Numbered from the stretch's first letter, positions 45,187-55,941 are shown. The stretch is DNA of 64,000 bases from CBDCYN01 sp965224205 (GCA_965224205.1 CBDCYN010000020.1:14617-78616), one strand, 5' to 3'. Made by a program: numbers and translations. Notes: generated by a model not told the origin, from the letters alone.

Positions 45187-48100
45187 CTATCGGCACCGAC
45201 GTTGCCCGCCAGCTGTGTAGCCCCCCCCCGCGTCCGTGGTCAGCGTGCCCAGCGCGTTCGACGCTGAACCCTGCCCCACCGTAGCGGAAAAAATCGTGTC
45301 CCCGGTGGTGGCGACGGTCAGGTCCTGGGACGCCAGCGCCACCACGGTATCGGTAAACATCACGGCGCCGCTGCCGCTATTGACCATGGCGTTCCCGACC
45401 AGCTGGACCGGGCCCATGAAATCAAAACCGGTCCCGGTCACGTTCCCGCCCAGCTGCAACACCGCTGTGTCGGTCACGCTCGTGCCCGGGTGGATCTCGA
45501 GTGACACCGCGCCGCCCGCGGCGATCCGATCCACCCCCGAACCCTCCAAGACCACCGCGTCGGGGACCCCGCCAGCCGTCGTTGACAGGTCCGACCCGAG
45601 GATCGTCACTGTCCCCGGCGCATTGATGACCCCGCCGTCTTCGATGATCACCCCGCCCACCCCGTCGCTGGCGGTCGGGGCCAGGGGATTGAAATCCGCC
45701 CGGATGATCGCGGCCGTGCCCGTAAACGTCACCGGTGCTTGAATGATGACGTCACCGGGAGCTTCGAGCACCGCGTCGACCGTAAAAGGATTCGCAATAA
45801 TAATATTTTCGGGCAGGGCCGAGAGTGTAATGTCGCCGGTGCCCACGTCGAACGTGACCGTATCATCGACCCCCAACCCCAGGTTCTGCGGGTCTGAAGG
45901 ATCGGGTGGAGACAGCACCCCGCCGATCCCGTCCAAGGTGCTAAAGACGGCGTTCTCATTGACGTTTAGGTCCCCATCGACGGACGTGACCGCGATGTTG
46001 CCACCATTGAACCCGCTGCCCAGGGTGCTGCCGCTGTCGATCCGCACGCCGGTCGCGACCGTAATGTCTCCATTGGCCAAGATGTTAATGTCCCCCCCCG
46101 TCCCGCTGGCCGACCCGCTGGTCACGTCGCCGTTAACGTTCAAGTTTCCCGCGCCGGTCTTGTTAAACGTGATCGCCCCGCCCACAGTCGACAGCGACGA
46201 GACCGCTGTGGTGGACGTGCCCGTATCGGTGAGATCTATCCCGCCGGATGTCGAACCCGCGGCGTCCACCGAGTCGGCGTCGAGGGTCAGCATGATCCCC
46301 GCCGAAACGTCTAGATCCAACGCCCCGCCCGTGACCGTTCCCGCCCCCGAGATCGAGCCGCCGGTGGAATTCAATGTCACCGCGTTACCCCCGGTGCTGC
46401 TTAGAGCTTGATCGATGACCAGGTCCCCAGACGACACCATCGACACCGAACCATCGACCTCCACCGCACTGGTGTTTACCGTCAACGCCCCGCCGTTGTG
46501 GTTCACGCTAAGGTCGCCCCCAACCGGGCTCGAGACCGTCAACCCGATATCGGAAGCCACGGTGTTCTCTAACGTCACTTTGCCCAGGGATCCGCCCGAC
46601 CCGTGCGAGAAGATCACCGCTGCGCGGAATGTATTGGCCGTGTTGTTCAGGACAAGATCCTGGTTGGTCCCGTTGGACGTGAACGTCACCGTATCGTTGA
46701 GCGGGTTGTCACCGATCTCGAACCGAGGGCTGCCCCCCGTGCTCGACTGGGTGATCCCCCCATCCCGAGAGGTAAATACCGCGTTACCCCGCGTCACCAC
46801 GTTGGCGATTACCATCGCGTCGTCTTCAACGACCTGGATCGCTCCCGGGGCCGCCGCCCCGGAACCGCCGGCGAAACCGGCATCGTCGAACGACCCTACG
46901 GACACACTGCCGAAACGGTGATCCAACGCGTTCCCATCCCCATCGATCGTGATCGGCCCGCCGGAGTTTAGCTCAGTGAGAAACGCGGCTTCTCCGTCGA
47001 TGGTCATCTCCCCACTATCGGTGATCGCCGCCCCGGCGCCGCTTGAAACGAACAACGCGTCGCCGGCGGTCTCGACCCCGGCCAGGTCCATCGGCCCATT
47101 GCCAAGGATCACGATCGCGTCCGTGCCTGCGGTCCCCACGCGGTTGTTGCCGCTGTTATCAAGCGTGCGGGCGGTGACCGACCCATAGCTCGAGTTCGGT
47201 TCGTCGAGCGTGATCGCCGCCCCGCCGTTCTGACGGGTGGTCAGCGTCGCTGCGCCGGTGACGGTCACCTGGGCGCCGGACCCGTCCGAGATCGGCCCGC
47301 CGGTCGCTTCCAGGGTCAAAGTATTGGTGCTGACCGTGCCGGTGATGTCGACGGCGCCGTTGGCTTCGACGTTGAGCGTATCCGTATTATTGATCGTGCC
47401 GGTGATATCCACCGGGCCGTCGTTGTCGACCATGAGTGTTCCGCTGACCGTTGAGGTGCTGAGATTCAGCGCTTGAGCGTTGCTGATCGTGGCGTTTCCG
47501 CCCGAAACGTCGACGCTCAGCGTGCCTACGTCGGCCAGGAACGGCCCACCGGGGAACCCTTGGATACCTGTGTCCGCGTCGATCTCAAGTGTCTCAGCCA
47601 AAACTGTCTGGGTACCATTGATCGAACCGGCAGCCTCGAATCTCGCGGTCCCGGTGGTCTGAATGTCACCCAGCGTCATGTCCGCGTTCTCGGAAATCGT
47701 GATCGCGTTGCCGGTGATCCCACTGCCAACAGGAGATCCTCCCGCACCATCGAGCGTGCGGGCGTTGACGAGCCCGAACGACGAACCCGACCCATCGATC
47801 GTGATCGGCCCCCCGTCGCCGTCCTGCCAGGTCTCGAACGTCGTGTCGCCGATGATGGTTAACGGGCCGACGTTCGACCCCGCGTCCACATTCGTGATCG
47901 AGGCATTGCTACCCCGCGACTCGAATGTCGCATTCCCGCCTATCGAGACATCGCCCAGGATGATCGGCGATGCGACGACGACCGTGATGGCCCCGTCCTG
48001 GGTGTCCGCGGAAAGGCTGCCCGTGTACTGTGAATCGAGATGATCAAGCACGATCGCCCCGTCCGTAGCGGTGGTCGTGAGCGAGGTCGTGCCGGTGACC

Positions 48101-51100
48101 GTCACCGACGCCTCGTCGGAGATCGACACATCCATCGCGTCGACGCCGCCCGTCGTGACGGCCAGATTCTCCCCGACGGTGGTCGTGTGGTCCACAGGGT
48201 TGCCGTTCGTGTCCTCAATGGTCACGGTGCCGAAAACGACCGGGGTCATGCCGTTGTTAAACGAAACGCTGCCCCCGGTCTCGAACACCACCTCGCCGCT
48301 GAGGGCGTTGCTCGAGTGATTGACGGAGATGTCCTGGTCGTCGAGCGAGCGGATCGCTACCGAGCCGTCGTTGGTCATGGGGCCCGACTGGGTGATCGGC
48401 CCGCCGGTGCCGTTGAAGGTGAACACCGCGTTAACCAAAGGAGTCAGGTCCATCGTGGCCAGCACCAGGTTGTCGGCGACGCTGACCAGCGTGCCATCCA
48501 CCCCGCGGTTAGCGATAAAATCTACGACCAAGAAGATCTCGATCGTGCCCAAGCCCGTGCCGTTGACGTTGAGCGTCACGGCCTCAAGGTCGGGGGTGCC
48601 TTCATCGGTGATCTCTCGTATCGCGATCAACCCGGGTCCGGTGTCGGTCACCGTCAACTCGCTGGCGCCGGCGATCCCGAGGCCACCACCGGGGACCAGG
48701 TCGCCGGCCAGGTTATAAGTGGTGCCGATCGTCGCGGCGTTGAGTACGATCGCCCCAGCCGGGGCGTCGGCGAGCGACCCAAACCTGACATTGATATCAT
48801 TCTTCGACGTCGGGTCTTCGATGACTTCGATGCTGCCGTTCACGGCGTTGAGCGTCAGGGTGCCCGTGCTGTTGCGGCCCCCATCGATCGCCCGACGATT
48901 CAACCGGATCGCTCCCTGCCCCAAAAGCGTCATCGTGAGATCCGGATCGGTTTCGCTTGCCAGCTCGATACCGGTAACGGCAACCGTGATGTTATCGTCC
49001 ATCCCTAGGGGACTGGCCGTCGTGCCCGCGGTAAATGAGAAGTCGTGCGCGCCCCTAGTTAGATCCACTTTGGTAATGGTCAGACCATCGATGTCGACAA
49101 CGTCGCCATCGTCATAGACGATATCGATCGCGTCAAACCCGAGGCCTTCGACCTGGATCGACGTGCTGGTGATGGTGTTGCCGCCTTCTTCATCGATCTG
49201 GATCTCGCCCGACCCGGTGTCGATCACCGTCAGCGACGTGACGCCGGTGACGTCAAGATGGTTGCCCGGCGTCACTGCGTCGGTCTCCACAATCTGCGGT
49301 GCCTGCAAGGTCAGTTCGCCAGCGGCCGTGACCTCCGCGGTGCCGTCATCATTGTTTGAGTTGATCGACCCGCCCACGGCGGTGAGGTTCACGCGGGCAG
49401 GATCGGTCGCAGCATCGGCGCTGTTCGCGTTGACCGCCCCGTCGATGAGGTTGATGCTGCCGTCACTATTCGCCGCGTCCGCGGGATCGCCCGCGGTGAT
49501 CGTGATGTTGTTCTGATCCGCCGCCAGCCCCGCGGTATCCGTCCCGTTCGTCGTGGTCACTTTGCCGTCGTTGGCGGTATTGGCGGGGACATTCAGTGGT
49601 GCGTTATCGATGAATAGGACGTCACCCGTTCCGGTTGTCCCCGCAGCGATGGTAATCTGATTGTCCGCGGTCATCGGCGCGTTGATCGTGATGTTCCCGG
49701 TCGCGGCAAGATCGATCGCCCCGCTGCCGGTGCTGATCCCTTGCAGGTCCAGATTCACACCCGATATGTTCACCGACCCGCCCGAGGTCGCGATCGATAC
49801 AGCGGGCACCATCAAGACGTCGCCCACGCCGTCTGCCCCGTTTGCACTGGCCGAAGAATTCGCTTCTAGCGTCAACGCCCCGCCCGCGAGGGTAATCGAG
49901 TGATTGACTTCGATATGACGGCCGGCCTGGATCTGTAGACCGACGTTCGCCGCTGACACATCGATCACGGCGTTCACAAAGGCATCCCGCTCGGCCTGGA
50001 TCACCACTTCCCCTATCGCGGCATTGATCGAGTTCACATCGATCGTGAGGTTCTGGTCCCCGCCCACATCCGCCGTATTGAAATTAACCGGCAACACGTC
50101 CGTGTCAGCCGGCGGGGGCGGCAAGACGATCACCGCGTCCGTCGGGTCTAGCAGCCAGTCCCCGGTGGCGCCCAGCGTCGCGGACGTATCGACCCGACCG
50201 CCCAAGATGCTCAAGCCCACCTTGCCCGACGTCTCGACAAAACCCCCGTCACCCCAGACCTGCCCCCCGCGAGCAGAGATGTCGCCGTAGAAACCCGTCA
50301 CGTCATCGGCCCAGACGATCACCGTACCCCCGTCGCCCACCTGCCCCGCGTCGGCCGTGATCGTTGTGCCCGGGCCCACAAACGTGTGCGACGCGGTGCG
50401 GGTTTGCCCCTGGCCCTGGAAATCTCCACCCACCAACACTGTGCCGCCGTCGGCGTCGATCGCTCCACCGCCCGACGCGTCGATATCCGCCTCGATCAAC
50501 GCCACCTGGTCACCGAGCACTTCGACCGACCCGCCCGCGCCGTCGGGATTGGATGCATCAAGCACGCCCGACACCTCGACGACACCGCTGGCCCCGCCAT
50601 CGATCTCGATCTCTTGAGCCTTCACCGTCGCATGGCGCGTCTGTCGGATCGCTAGCGAATAGATGTCGCCCGCTCCCATGCGAACCCGCCGCGCCCGCAC
50701 CACCCCGGTGTTCTCAACCCCCGGAACACCCGCCGCACCTGCTGTGTCCCCTGTGTCCGTCGAAACCTGCTGCGTGCTGGTCGCCGATGCATCGCCCGAC
50801 GCATCACCGTCCTGGGCCTCTTCCCCGCCTACCGAGGCCGCGTCGATCTTGACCACGATGTGCCCCTGGCGGTCGCCGATGAACACGTCCGAACCGGCAG
50901 CCATCATCACCATCCCTTCCTCGGCGACGATCGTGCCGTGGTTGGCCACGTGCTTACCGATCAACGCCACCGCGTCGCCCTCGATCCGCCCCAGGTTCAC
51001 CACGCTGCCGGTCGCGTCGGTGAACTGGTCGACGTTGCTGAGGAAGTCCTCGTTGGTGATCGACGCCGCCGCGGCGTAGATCCCCGCCACGTCCACGATC

Positions 51101-51513
51101 GCCTGACCCCCGAAGTACACCCCGTACGGGTTGACGATGTACACCCGCCCGTTGGCCTCGAGCGTGCCGTCGATCTGGGTCGGGTTGACCGACCCACTTA
51201 CGCGGTTGAGCACCCGCGCCGTGGCGCTAGGCTGGACGAACCGCACGGTCTCGTGGCTGGCGATGTCGAAGCTCGAGTAGTTAATGATCGCGTTGTTTGA
51301 GACCGTCACCTGCGTCAGGTCGCCTTGACGGACAAAGTCCGCCGACCCGGCGACCACCTGCTCACCCTGGGGCGCCGCCGAAAGCGGCCCGCAGACCACC
51401 GCCGACGACATCGCCGCCGTCGCCCACGCCACCGCGGCGCACCACCGCCTAGTCGAGCCATTCAAACGCCGCGTACGATCCATCACCGCATCGATGCTCT
51501 CACGCCAGACCAT
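45187..51513 (-). CDS. TpsA filamentous haemagglutinin-like adhesin, N-terminal part
   Basis: A 2108-residue frame; the ATG at 51513 has AGGAG 7 nt upstream. An extended signal peptide (about 1-47, AAVAWATAAMSSAVVCGPLSAA) leads into a TPS secretion domain: NNAIINYSSFDIASHETVRF, RVLNRVSGSVNPTQIDGTLE and NGRVYIVNPYGVYFGGQAIV are the hallmark segments. Then come long tandem beta-helix repeats. The frame ends wrongly after a run of nine G (plus-strand C at 45221-45229): with eight G it reads TDAGGATQLAGNVGADSVQF and joins the 39972-45167 frame, giving about 3846 residues. It is exported by the TpsB encoded just upstream. Confidence 0.88.
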   Translation of the reverse strand: MVWRESIDAVMDRTRRLNGSTRRWCAAVAWATAAMSSAVVCGPLSAAPQGEQVVAGSADFVRQGDLTQVTVSNNAIINYSSFDIASHETVRFVQPSATARVLNRVSGSVNPTQIDGTLEANGRVYIVNPYGVYFGGQAIVDVAGIYAAAASITNEDFLSNVDQFTDATGSVVNLGRIEGDAVALIGKHVANHGTIVAEEGMVMMAAGSDVFIGDRQGHIVVKIDAASVGGEEAQDGDASGDASATSTQQVSTDTGDTAGAAGVPGVENTGVVRARRVRMGAGDIYSLAIRQTRHATVKAQEIEIDGGASGVVEVSGVLDASNPDGAGGSVEVLGDQVALIEADIDASGGGAIDADGGTVLVGGDFQGQGQTRTASHTFVGPGTTITADAGQVGDGGTVIVWADDVTGFYGDISARGGQVWGDGGFVETSGKVGLSILGGRVDTSATLGATGDWLLDPTDAVIVLPPPPADTDVLPVNFNTADVGGDQNLTIDVNSINAAIGEVVIQAERDAFVNAVIDVSAANVGLQIQAGRHIEVNHSITLAGGALTLEANSSASANGADGVGDVLMVPAVSIATSGGSVNISGVNLDLQGISTGSGAIDLAATGNITINAPMTADNQITIAAGTTGTGDVLFIDNAPLNVPANTANDGKVTTTNGTDTAGLAADQNNITITAGDPADAANSDGSINLIDGAVNANSADAATDPARVNLTAVGGSINSNNDDGTAEVTAAGELTLQAPQIVETDAVTPGNHLDVTGVTSLTVIDTGSGEIQIDEEGGNTITSTSIQVEGLGFDAIDIVYDDGDVVDIDGLTITKVDLTRGAHDFSFTAGTTASPLGMDDNITVAVTGIELASETDPDLTMTLLGQGAIRLNRRAIDGGRNSTGTLTLNAVNGSIEVIEDPTSKNDINVRFGSLADAPAGAIVLNAATIGTTYNLAGDLVPGGGLGIAGASELTVTDTGPGLIAIREITDEGTPDLEAVTLNVNGTGLGTIEIFLVVDFIANRGVDGTLVSVADNLVLATMDLTPLVNAVFTFNGTGGPITQSGPMTNDGSVAIRSLDDQDISVNHSSNALSGEVVFETGGSVSFNNGMTPVVFGTVTIEDTNGNPVDHTTTVGENLAVTTGGVDAMDVSISDEASVTVTGTTSLTTTATDGAIVLDHLDSQYTGSLSADTQDGAITVVVASPIILGDVSIGGNATFESRGSNASITNVDAGSNVGPLTIIGDTTFETWQDGDGGPITIDGSGSSFGLVNARTLDGAGGSPVGSGITGNAITISENADMTLGDIQTTGTARFEAAGSINGTQTVLAETLEIDADTGIQGFPGGPFLADVGTLSVDVSGGNATISNAQALNLSTSTVSGTLMVDNDGPVDITGTINNTDTLNVEANGAVDITGTVSTNTLTLEATGGPISDGSGAQVTVTGAATLTTRQNGGAAITLDEPNSSYGSVTARTLDNSGNNRVGTAGTDAIVILGNGPMDLAGVETAGDALFVSSGAGAAITDSGEMTIDGEAAFLTELNSGGPITIDGDGNALDHRFGSVSVGSFDDAGFAGGSGAAAPGAIQVVEDDAMVIANVVTRGNAVFTSRDGGITQSSTGGSPRFEIGDNPLNDTVTFTSNGTNQDLVLNNTANTFRAAVIFSHGSGGSLGKVTLENTVASDIGLTVSSPVGGDLSVNHNGGALTVNTSAVEVDGSVSMVSSGDLVIDQALSSTGGNAVTLNSTGGSISGAGTVTGGALDLDVSAGIMLTLDADSVDAAGSTSGGIDLTDTGTSTTAVSSLSTVGGAITFNKTGAGNLNVNGDVTSGSASGTGGDINILANGDITVATGVRIDSGSTLGSGFNGGNIAVTSVDGDLNVNENAVFSTLDGIGGVLSPPDPSDPQNLGLGVDDTVTFDVGTGDITLSALPENIIIANPFTVDAVLEAPGDVIIQAPVTFTGTAAIIRADFNPLAPTASDGVGGVIIEDGGVINAPGTVTILGSDLSTTAGGVPDAVVLEGSGVDRIAAGGAVSLEIHPGTSVTDTAVLQLGGNVTGTGFDFMGPVQLVGNAMVNSGSGAVMFTDTVVALASQDLTVATTGDTIFSATVGQGSASNALGTLTTDAGGGYTAGGQRRCR

Positions 51514-51558
51514 CGGGTAGCTCCTGAAAGGTTAAAAAGTCCTGTGGGATTTGTTTTT

Positions 51559-51668
51559 GATACGTATTGCGGATCCAAGCACCGCATTGGGTACGCGTTC
51601 GACCCCAAACATGTCCCTGCCGCGTGCACCGATCATGCCGCCATTTCATCCGGGTTGGGTAGGTGTTC
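51559..51668 (-). repeat. ~110-nt repeat element, copy B
   Basis: The plus strand begins GATACGTATTGCGGATCC, has GTCCCTGCCGCGTGCACC in the middle and ends CCATTTCATCCGGGTTGGGT. Over the last 54 nt it matches copy C at about 43 positions by eye. It lies between tpsB and tpsA, 45 nt upstream of the tpsA start. Confidence 0.65.
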
Positions 51669-51738
51669 GTCAAAGGAGAGGCCGCCTTCATCCACGACGG
51701 AGGTCCGACGCGTTGCAACCTGGTTTCATGGATCTCTA

Positions 51739-53916
51739 CTAGTATAGGACCGTCGCCACGAAGTGGATCTGATTCGAGCCGGAGGTCACTTCGTTCGCGT
51801 CTCGCAGGGCCACCCCCCAATCGAATCGGACGCTGAGGTTCTGCTTGAACAGGAACTCAACCCCCCCGCCAGCGCCCATGAGGGTCTGGTCATCGACGTC
51901 GTTTCCGGTGCCGTTGATCTGCGTGTGCCCCAGGTCGACGAACCCGCGGAAGATGAGGTCCCAGTCGGGCCGTCCAAAGATCTGCTGCGGGGATAAACGG
52001 AAGGGCTGGCCGAATAGCGGGGTCTGGCTGGGGTCGGGTTGGATCTTAAAGATCCTGGGCAGGTGGAAACGGTACTCGATGTTGAGGATGAACGCGGTGT
52101 CGCCGGCGGTGGCGGACTCTTCATAACCCCGAACTGAATAAAACCCGCCGACCACCCGCTCCATCTGCGGGATCACCCGCCGATCGGAGAATACGTACTG
52201 CCCCTTGAAGCTGATCGACATCTCGTGAGCGAGGGTCGAGCTATCCGGGGTCGAGGCGTCCTCCCATGCCTCGCGGTTGAGTAAAGGTTCTAAATAGAAC
52301 GACTGGCTGAGGTCCCACCGCAGCAGGGTCCAGTCGTTATCGGGGCTTTCCCTACCTAGCTGGCCCAGCTCACCGCTGTCGATGTCGTCCCCGTCTGGAT
52401 CGGTATCGGCGATGGAGGGGGCGTTCCATTCCACACGGACCTGGCCCTGGGTGCTAGAGACCTCGGTAAAACGCTCGAGGCTCACCCCCAGGTGCGGGAT
52501 AAAGAAATCATCCTTACCCCGTGGGGACCCGACCTGCTCGACCTCGATGTGGTGCCACGTGACCCCGCCGAAGAAATCCACGAACCACTCGCGGTGCTGG
52601 AAGATGTTGAGGTTCAGTTCCCCGCCAGCGGTCCAGCTTTCGCCCTCAAAGTTGATGCCGGTTTGACCCACGTCCGAGGCGGTGAATTCGTTCCAGGATC
52701 CGTAGACGTTCCACCGCAGGTAGTCGTGGCCGAAGACCGGGGCGTCGTACGAAGCGATCAGAGCGTTGGTCTCGTCGAAGTTGGCGGTCAGGAAATCCAC
52801 GCTGAGGATGTCGTCGTGGCCGGTGAGCTGGTTGTGGATGAACCCGAACCGCTCGCGCAGCTCATCGGTTTGCTGGGTGCCGGTGTTGGAGATCTGAAAA
52901 TACGTCAGCCAAGGCTTGTTCTCGCTGATCAGGTAGTCCAGGGCCACGCCGCCCGGGTCCTGCCCGGCCGAGACAGCCACGCTTACACGGCGCCCGGGGT
53001 GGCGGTTGAGCCTGTAGATGTAGCGCTCGAGCAGGTCTTTGTGCAAGAGGTCACCCTCCTGGCCTTCTTCCGCCGGGGGCTGGATCGGCGACCGCTGCTT
53101 GATCGATGCGTGGATCGGGTTGTTGATCCGGTCCGAAACGTCCACACGCTGGCCGGTGCCGAGGGTGCGCAGCTCCGAGACGGCCGAGGTCTCGATCACG
53201 ATCCTCAAGACCGTCCCGTCCCGTAGGTCTTCACCGTCTTCGTCGATATCGTCCGGGTGAGGGGAGACGAAGACCCCTATGAAACCTCTTTGGTTGAACT
53301 CCGCCAGGACCGCTCGACAGATCTGGTTAATCGCGCTCTGGTAGAACTCGTGTGTGGGCAGCTGCGGGAAGGAGGACAATATGATCGGGGCCGCGGTCGA
53401 TTCACGCGCCTCGACAGACCCGGCGTCGCGTTCCTGCTGAGGGTCGGTACTGACCATGCCGACGTAACCGCTATCGGTGTATACCAGGTTAACGGCAACG
53501 TCTCGGAACGCTTCGATCTCGGGCTGGCCGGGGTGGTCACGGTCATACACCAGCTCGATGTCAGTGACCTCATACAGCTCACCATCGAGCTCGTCCGGCT
53601 CGACCACGATCACCGGTGGGGCCTGTTCGAACGCCTCCTGTTCGAACGCCTCTTGATCCATCTCGGAGACTTCCGCATGATTAGTTGGGTCGTGCCCCTC
53701 AGAGGTGGGCTGAAAATCAGTGGTCTGCGGATCAGTGGGCTCGGTGACCTCGATAGGCTGGCGGTCCAGCAATGCCGATTGCCCCAGGGCCTGCACGTTG
53801 GTGCCGATGAACCCCAGCCACGCGGCCGTCAAGGTCGCCCCGAGCAAGAAATCCATAAAAGGACCGGGGTGTTTCCAGATCCGAGAACCGTCGCTCCGTA
53901 GATTATTGTTGTTCAA
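51739..53916 (-). CDS. TpsB outer-membrane transporter (ShlB/FhaC/HecB family)
   Basis: A 725-residue protein from a TTG at 53916 with AAGGA 9 nt upstream; the frame extends to a GTG at 54021 without a good site. The signal segment is MDFLLGATLTAAWLGFIGTN. An acidic linker with repeated EQEAFEQ is followed by POTRA-type domains (YQSAINQICRAVLAEFNQRGFIGV; DLLERYIYRLNRHPGRRVSVAV). The C-terminal Omp85-like 16-strand barrel contains the VRGY motif (GGFYSVRGYEES) and ends in an aromatic strand, IHFVATVLY. It would export the downstream TpsA. It forms an operon with tpsA. Confidence 0.9.
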   Translation of the reverse strand: MNNNNLRSDGSRIWKHPGPFMDFLLGATLTAAWLGFIGTNVQALGQSALLDRQPIEVTEPTDPQTTDFQPTSEGHDPTNHAEVSEMDQEAFEQEAFEQAPPVIVVEPDELDGELYEVTDIELVYDRDHPGQPEIEAFRDVAVNLVYTDSGYVGMVSTDPQQERDAGSVEARESTAAPIILSSFPQLPTHEFYQSAINQICRAVLAEFNQRGFIGVFVSPHPDDIDEDGEDLRDGTVLRIVIETSAVSELRTLGTGQRVDVSDRINNPIHASIKQRSPIQPPAEEGQEGDLLHKDLLERYIYRLNRHPGRRVSVAVSAGQDPGGVALDYLISENKPWLTYFQISNTGTQQTDELRERFGFIHNQLTGHDDILSVDFLTANFDETNALIASYDAPVFGHDYLRWNVYGSWNEFTASDVGQTGINFEGESWTAGGELNLNIFQHREWFVDFFGGVTWHHIEVEQVGSPRGKDDFFIPHLGVSLERFTEVSSTQGQVRVEWNAPSIADTDPDGDDIDSGELGQLGRESPDNDWTLLRWDLSQSFYLEPLLNREAWEDASTPDSSTLAHEMSISFKGQYVFSDRRVIPQMERVVGGFYSVRGYEESATAGDTAFILNIEYRFHLPRIFKIQPDPSQTPLFGQPFRLSPQQIFGRPDWDLIFRGFVDLGHTQINGTGNDVDDQTLMGAGGGVEFLFKQNLSVRFDWGVALRDANEVTSGSNQIHFVATVLY

Positions 53917-54291
53917 GCTTCGTTGTCCTTTGAAAACATCAGCGCGTTGTGGATAGCCCTGAGCCCCTGATTGTTGCTGCGGAGACAGCGCGATGAAACG
54001 GTCGCACGGATGGGCGAACACCCTGCCGCTTTTATATGGCGTTAATGAACAGAGATACTAGCCCATCATTACGGGCGCTTATACAGGTCGATCGGCCACG
54101 AGTCAACCCAATCTCCTGAGAGGCCATGGTTTACTACGGGGTCTTCGTGGTCGGCTAGCAGAAGGATCAGCGGTTGAGTCGTAACCAAACCGCCCGCCGT
54201 CTAGCGATTAGTCATCTTTGTAGAGCTGTCCTCGTCGGGACCCGCGGTGCGTCCAGCGATCGCTGTGATCGGCTTATTGACACTCAAACCG
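53917..54291. other. Gene-free gap upstream of tpsB
   Basis: 375 bases, of which the first 105 may code if the longer tpsB start is used. No clear promoter, terminator or repeat was recognised. Confidence 0.35.
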
Positions 54292-55941
54292 TTAGCCGCG
54301 GATCCCTTCGGACCGGAATTCAACCCCCAATCGGCTAAACCGCACTGCGACGACCCGGTTTTCTTGTACGTGTCGCGCACGCAGTGCTTCGTCGACCACG
54401 ACCCCGTAATGGGCCGCCAGGAGATCGATCGTCCGGTTGGCGGTCGGCAGCCGACCGGGGTAGTTCATCATGCCCAGCACCAGCCACGTCGGGGATTGAA
54501 CGCTATCTGGCACCGCCGCATCGTCGCGGAGGTGGATCCCATCCCCATATAACGCGTCCTCGAGCTGGGGCGTCGGCGGCAGGCCGCAGTAGTCGCCCAA
54601 CACCTCGATCACCTCGGGGTGGTACACGATCGCTTCGTCGTCTTTCTTGGAATCGCGCACCTCGACGATCATCGGGGTTAGCAGGTACCGGTCGCGCTGC
54701 TGCCACCAATCGTCGAGGTGGGTGCTCTGCCACCACTGCATCCCGAGGTAAACGCCTAAGAAGGCTGTCGCCACGGCCCGCCAAGGCTTGCTTTGCACCG
54801 CTACCGGCAGCATGGCCAACCCGATCCACAGCGCCGGCTGGATCCCCGTAAGGTACCGCTGATCCATAAAATGGTGCATCCGGCGGAACGGGATCAGGAT
54901 CATCAGGTTCGCGATCCCCACACACACCAGCACCGCTGTGCTGGTCTTACATCGCTTCATGAGTAGCCACAACCCCAATCCGGCGATCGGGTATACCAAC
55001 AGCCCCAGCAGAGTCAGGTCGTACCCCGCGACCCGAAACGGCGGGACGCGCAACAGGTCTTTCGCATACGTGGCGATCTCCCGTCCGATCTGGGTGATCG
55101 CCATGTCCGGCGAGTCTTCCTTCCCGTGCAGGATCCGATCGACCAAGCCATAAACCCCGACACAAGCCACGGCCATGCCGAAACCATACGCGACCACCAA
55201 GCCCTGGATCAGACGCTTCGACTGAGGGTGAGGCTGTTGGGTGATCCACCCCCCCACCAACAACACCCCCCCCGCCAGAGCAATCCCCCCCCACACCACC
55301 AAGCCAAATTGGAGCGTCCACAGCAGCAACCCTAGGGTCAACCCCATCCCCCCCCACTGCCACCACCCACGGTCGGGCCTACGCAGCAGAACAATCGCCT
55401 GGATCAACCCGATCACCATCAGCAGCGCCAGCGGGCCGTACATCCGGCACTGGTGGCTCTGGTCGACCATATTCGGGTCCACCGCCACGACCCCCGCAGC
55501 CAGCAGTCCCAGTGCGGGGCCGTGGATCACCCAACCCAGGAGGAACACAACCGGAATCAGGGCCACACCGCAGGCCAACGCCCCCATCCTCAACGTCCAC
55601 GGCCGCGGCCGCCACACCCGCGCAGCGCCATCAGCAGGCTTATCCGGGTCGAACAAATCAGCCCCCAGCCGGGCGATCAAGAACGCCAACGGCGGGGTCT
55701 CGAAGTGCACCTTCCACGTAAGAAACTTGGAATAGGCGATCCCCTCATTGGTCTGGCCGATCGCGCTTCGCCAGGTGTCCGCTTCGTCGAACCACATCGG
55801 CCGATCAAAGACGGGCCAAGCGCGCACCAGACCGCCCACGCATGTAATCGCCAACAATGCAACGATATAAAACCATCGCCGATGACGGGTATCAACATCT
55901 GTCCGTGACGAATCGGGATGTCCTATGCGGCGGTTGATCAC
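54292..55941 (-). CDS. GT39/ArnT-like membrane glycosyltransferase
   Basis: A 549-residue protein from a GTG at 55941. A first membrane helix (FYIVALLAITCVGGLVRAW) is followed by RPMWFDEADTWRSA, which carries the acidic motif of GT-C enzymes in the first periplasmic loop. About ten further hydrophobic segments follow (VVFLLGWVIHGPALGLLAAG, LALLMVIGLIQAIVLL and others), then a soluble C-terminal domain (about 430-549). Such PMT_2-family enzymes move a sugar from a polyprenyl-phosphate donor to protein, lipid or glycan. The acceptor is unknown; it may glycosylate envelope components such as the nearby adhesin, but this is only proximity. Confidence 0.78.
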   Translation of the reverse strand: MINRRIGHPDSSRTDVDTRHRRWFYIVALLAITCVGGLVRAWPVFDRPMWFDEADTWRSAIGQTNEGIAYSKFLTWKVHFETPPLAFLIARLGADLFDPDKPADGAARVWRPRPWTLRMGALACGVALIPVVFLLGWVIHGPALGLLAAGVVAVDPNMVDQSHQCRMYGPLALLMVIGLIQAIVLLRRPDRGWWQWGGMGLTLGLLLWTLQFGLVVWGGIALAGGVLLVGGWITQQPHPQSKRLIQGLVVAYGFGMAVACVGVYGLVDRILHGKEDSPDMAITQIGREIATYAKDLLRVPPFRVAGYDLTLLGLLVYPIAGLGLWLLMKRCKTSTAVLVCVGIANLMILIPFRRMHHFMDQRYLTGIQPALWIGLAMLPVAVQSKPWRAVATAFLGVYLGMQWWQSTHLDDWWQQRDRYLLTPMIVEVRDSKKDDEAIVYHPEVIEVLGDYCGLPPTPQLEDALYGDGIHLRDDAAVPDSVQSPTWLVLGMMNYPGRLPTANRTIDLLAAHYGVVVDEALRARHVQENRVVAVRFSRLGVEFRSEGIRG

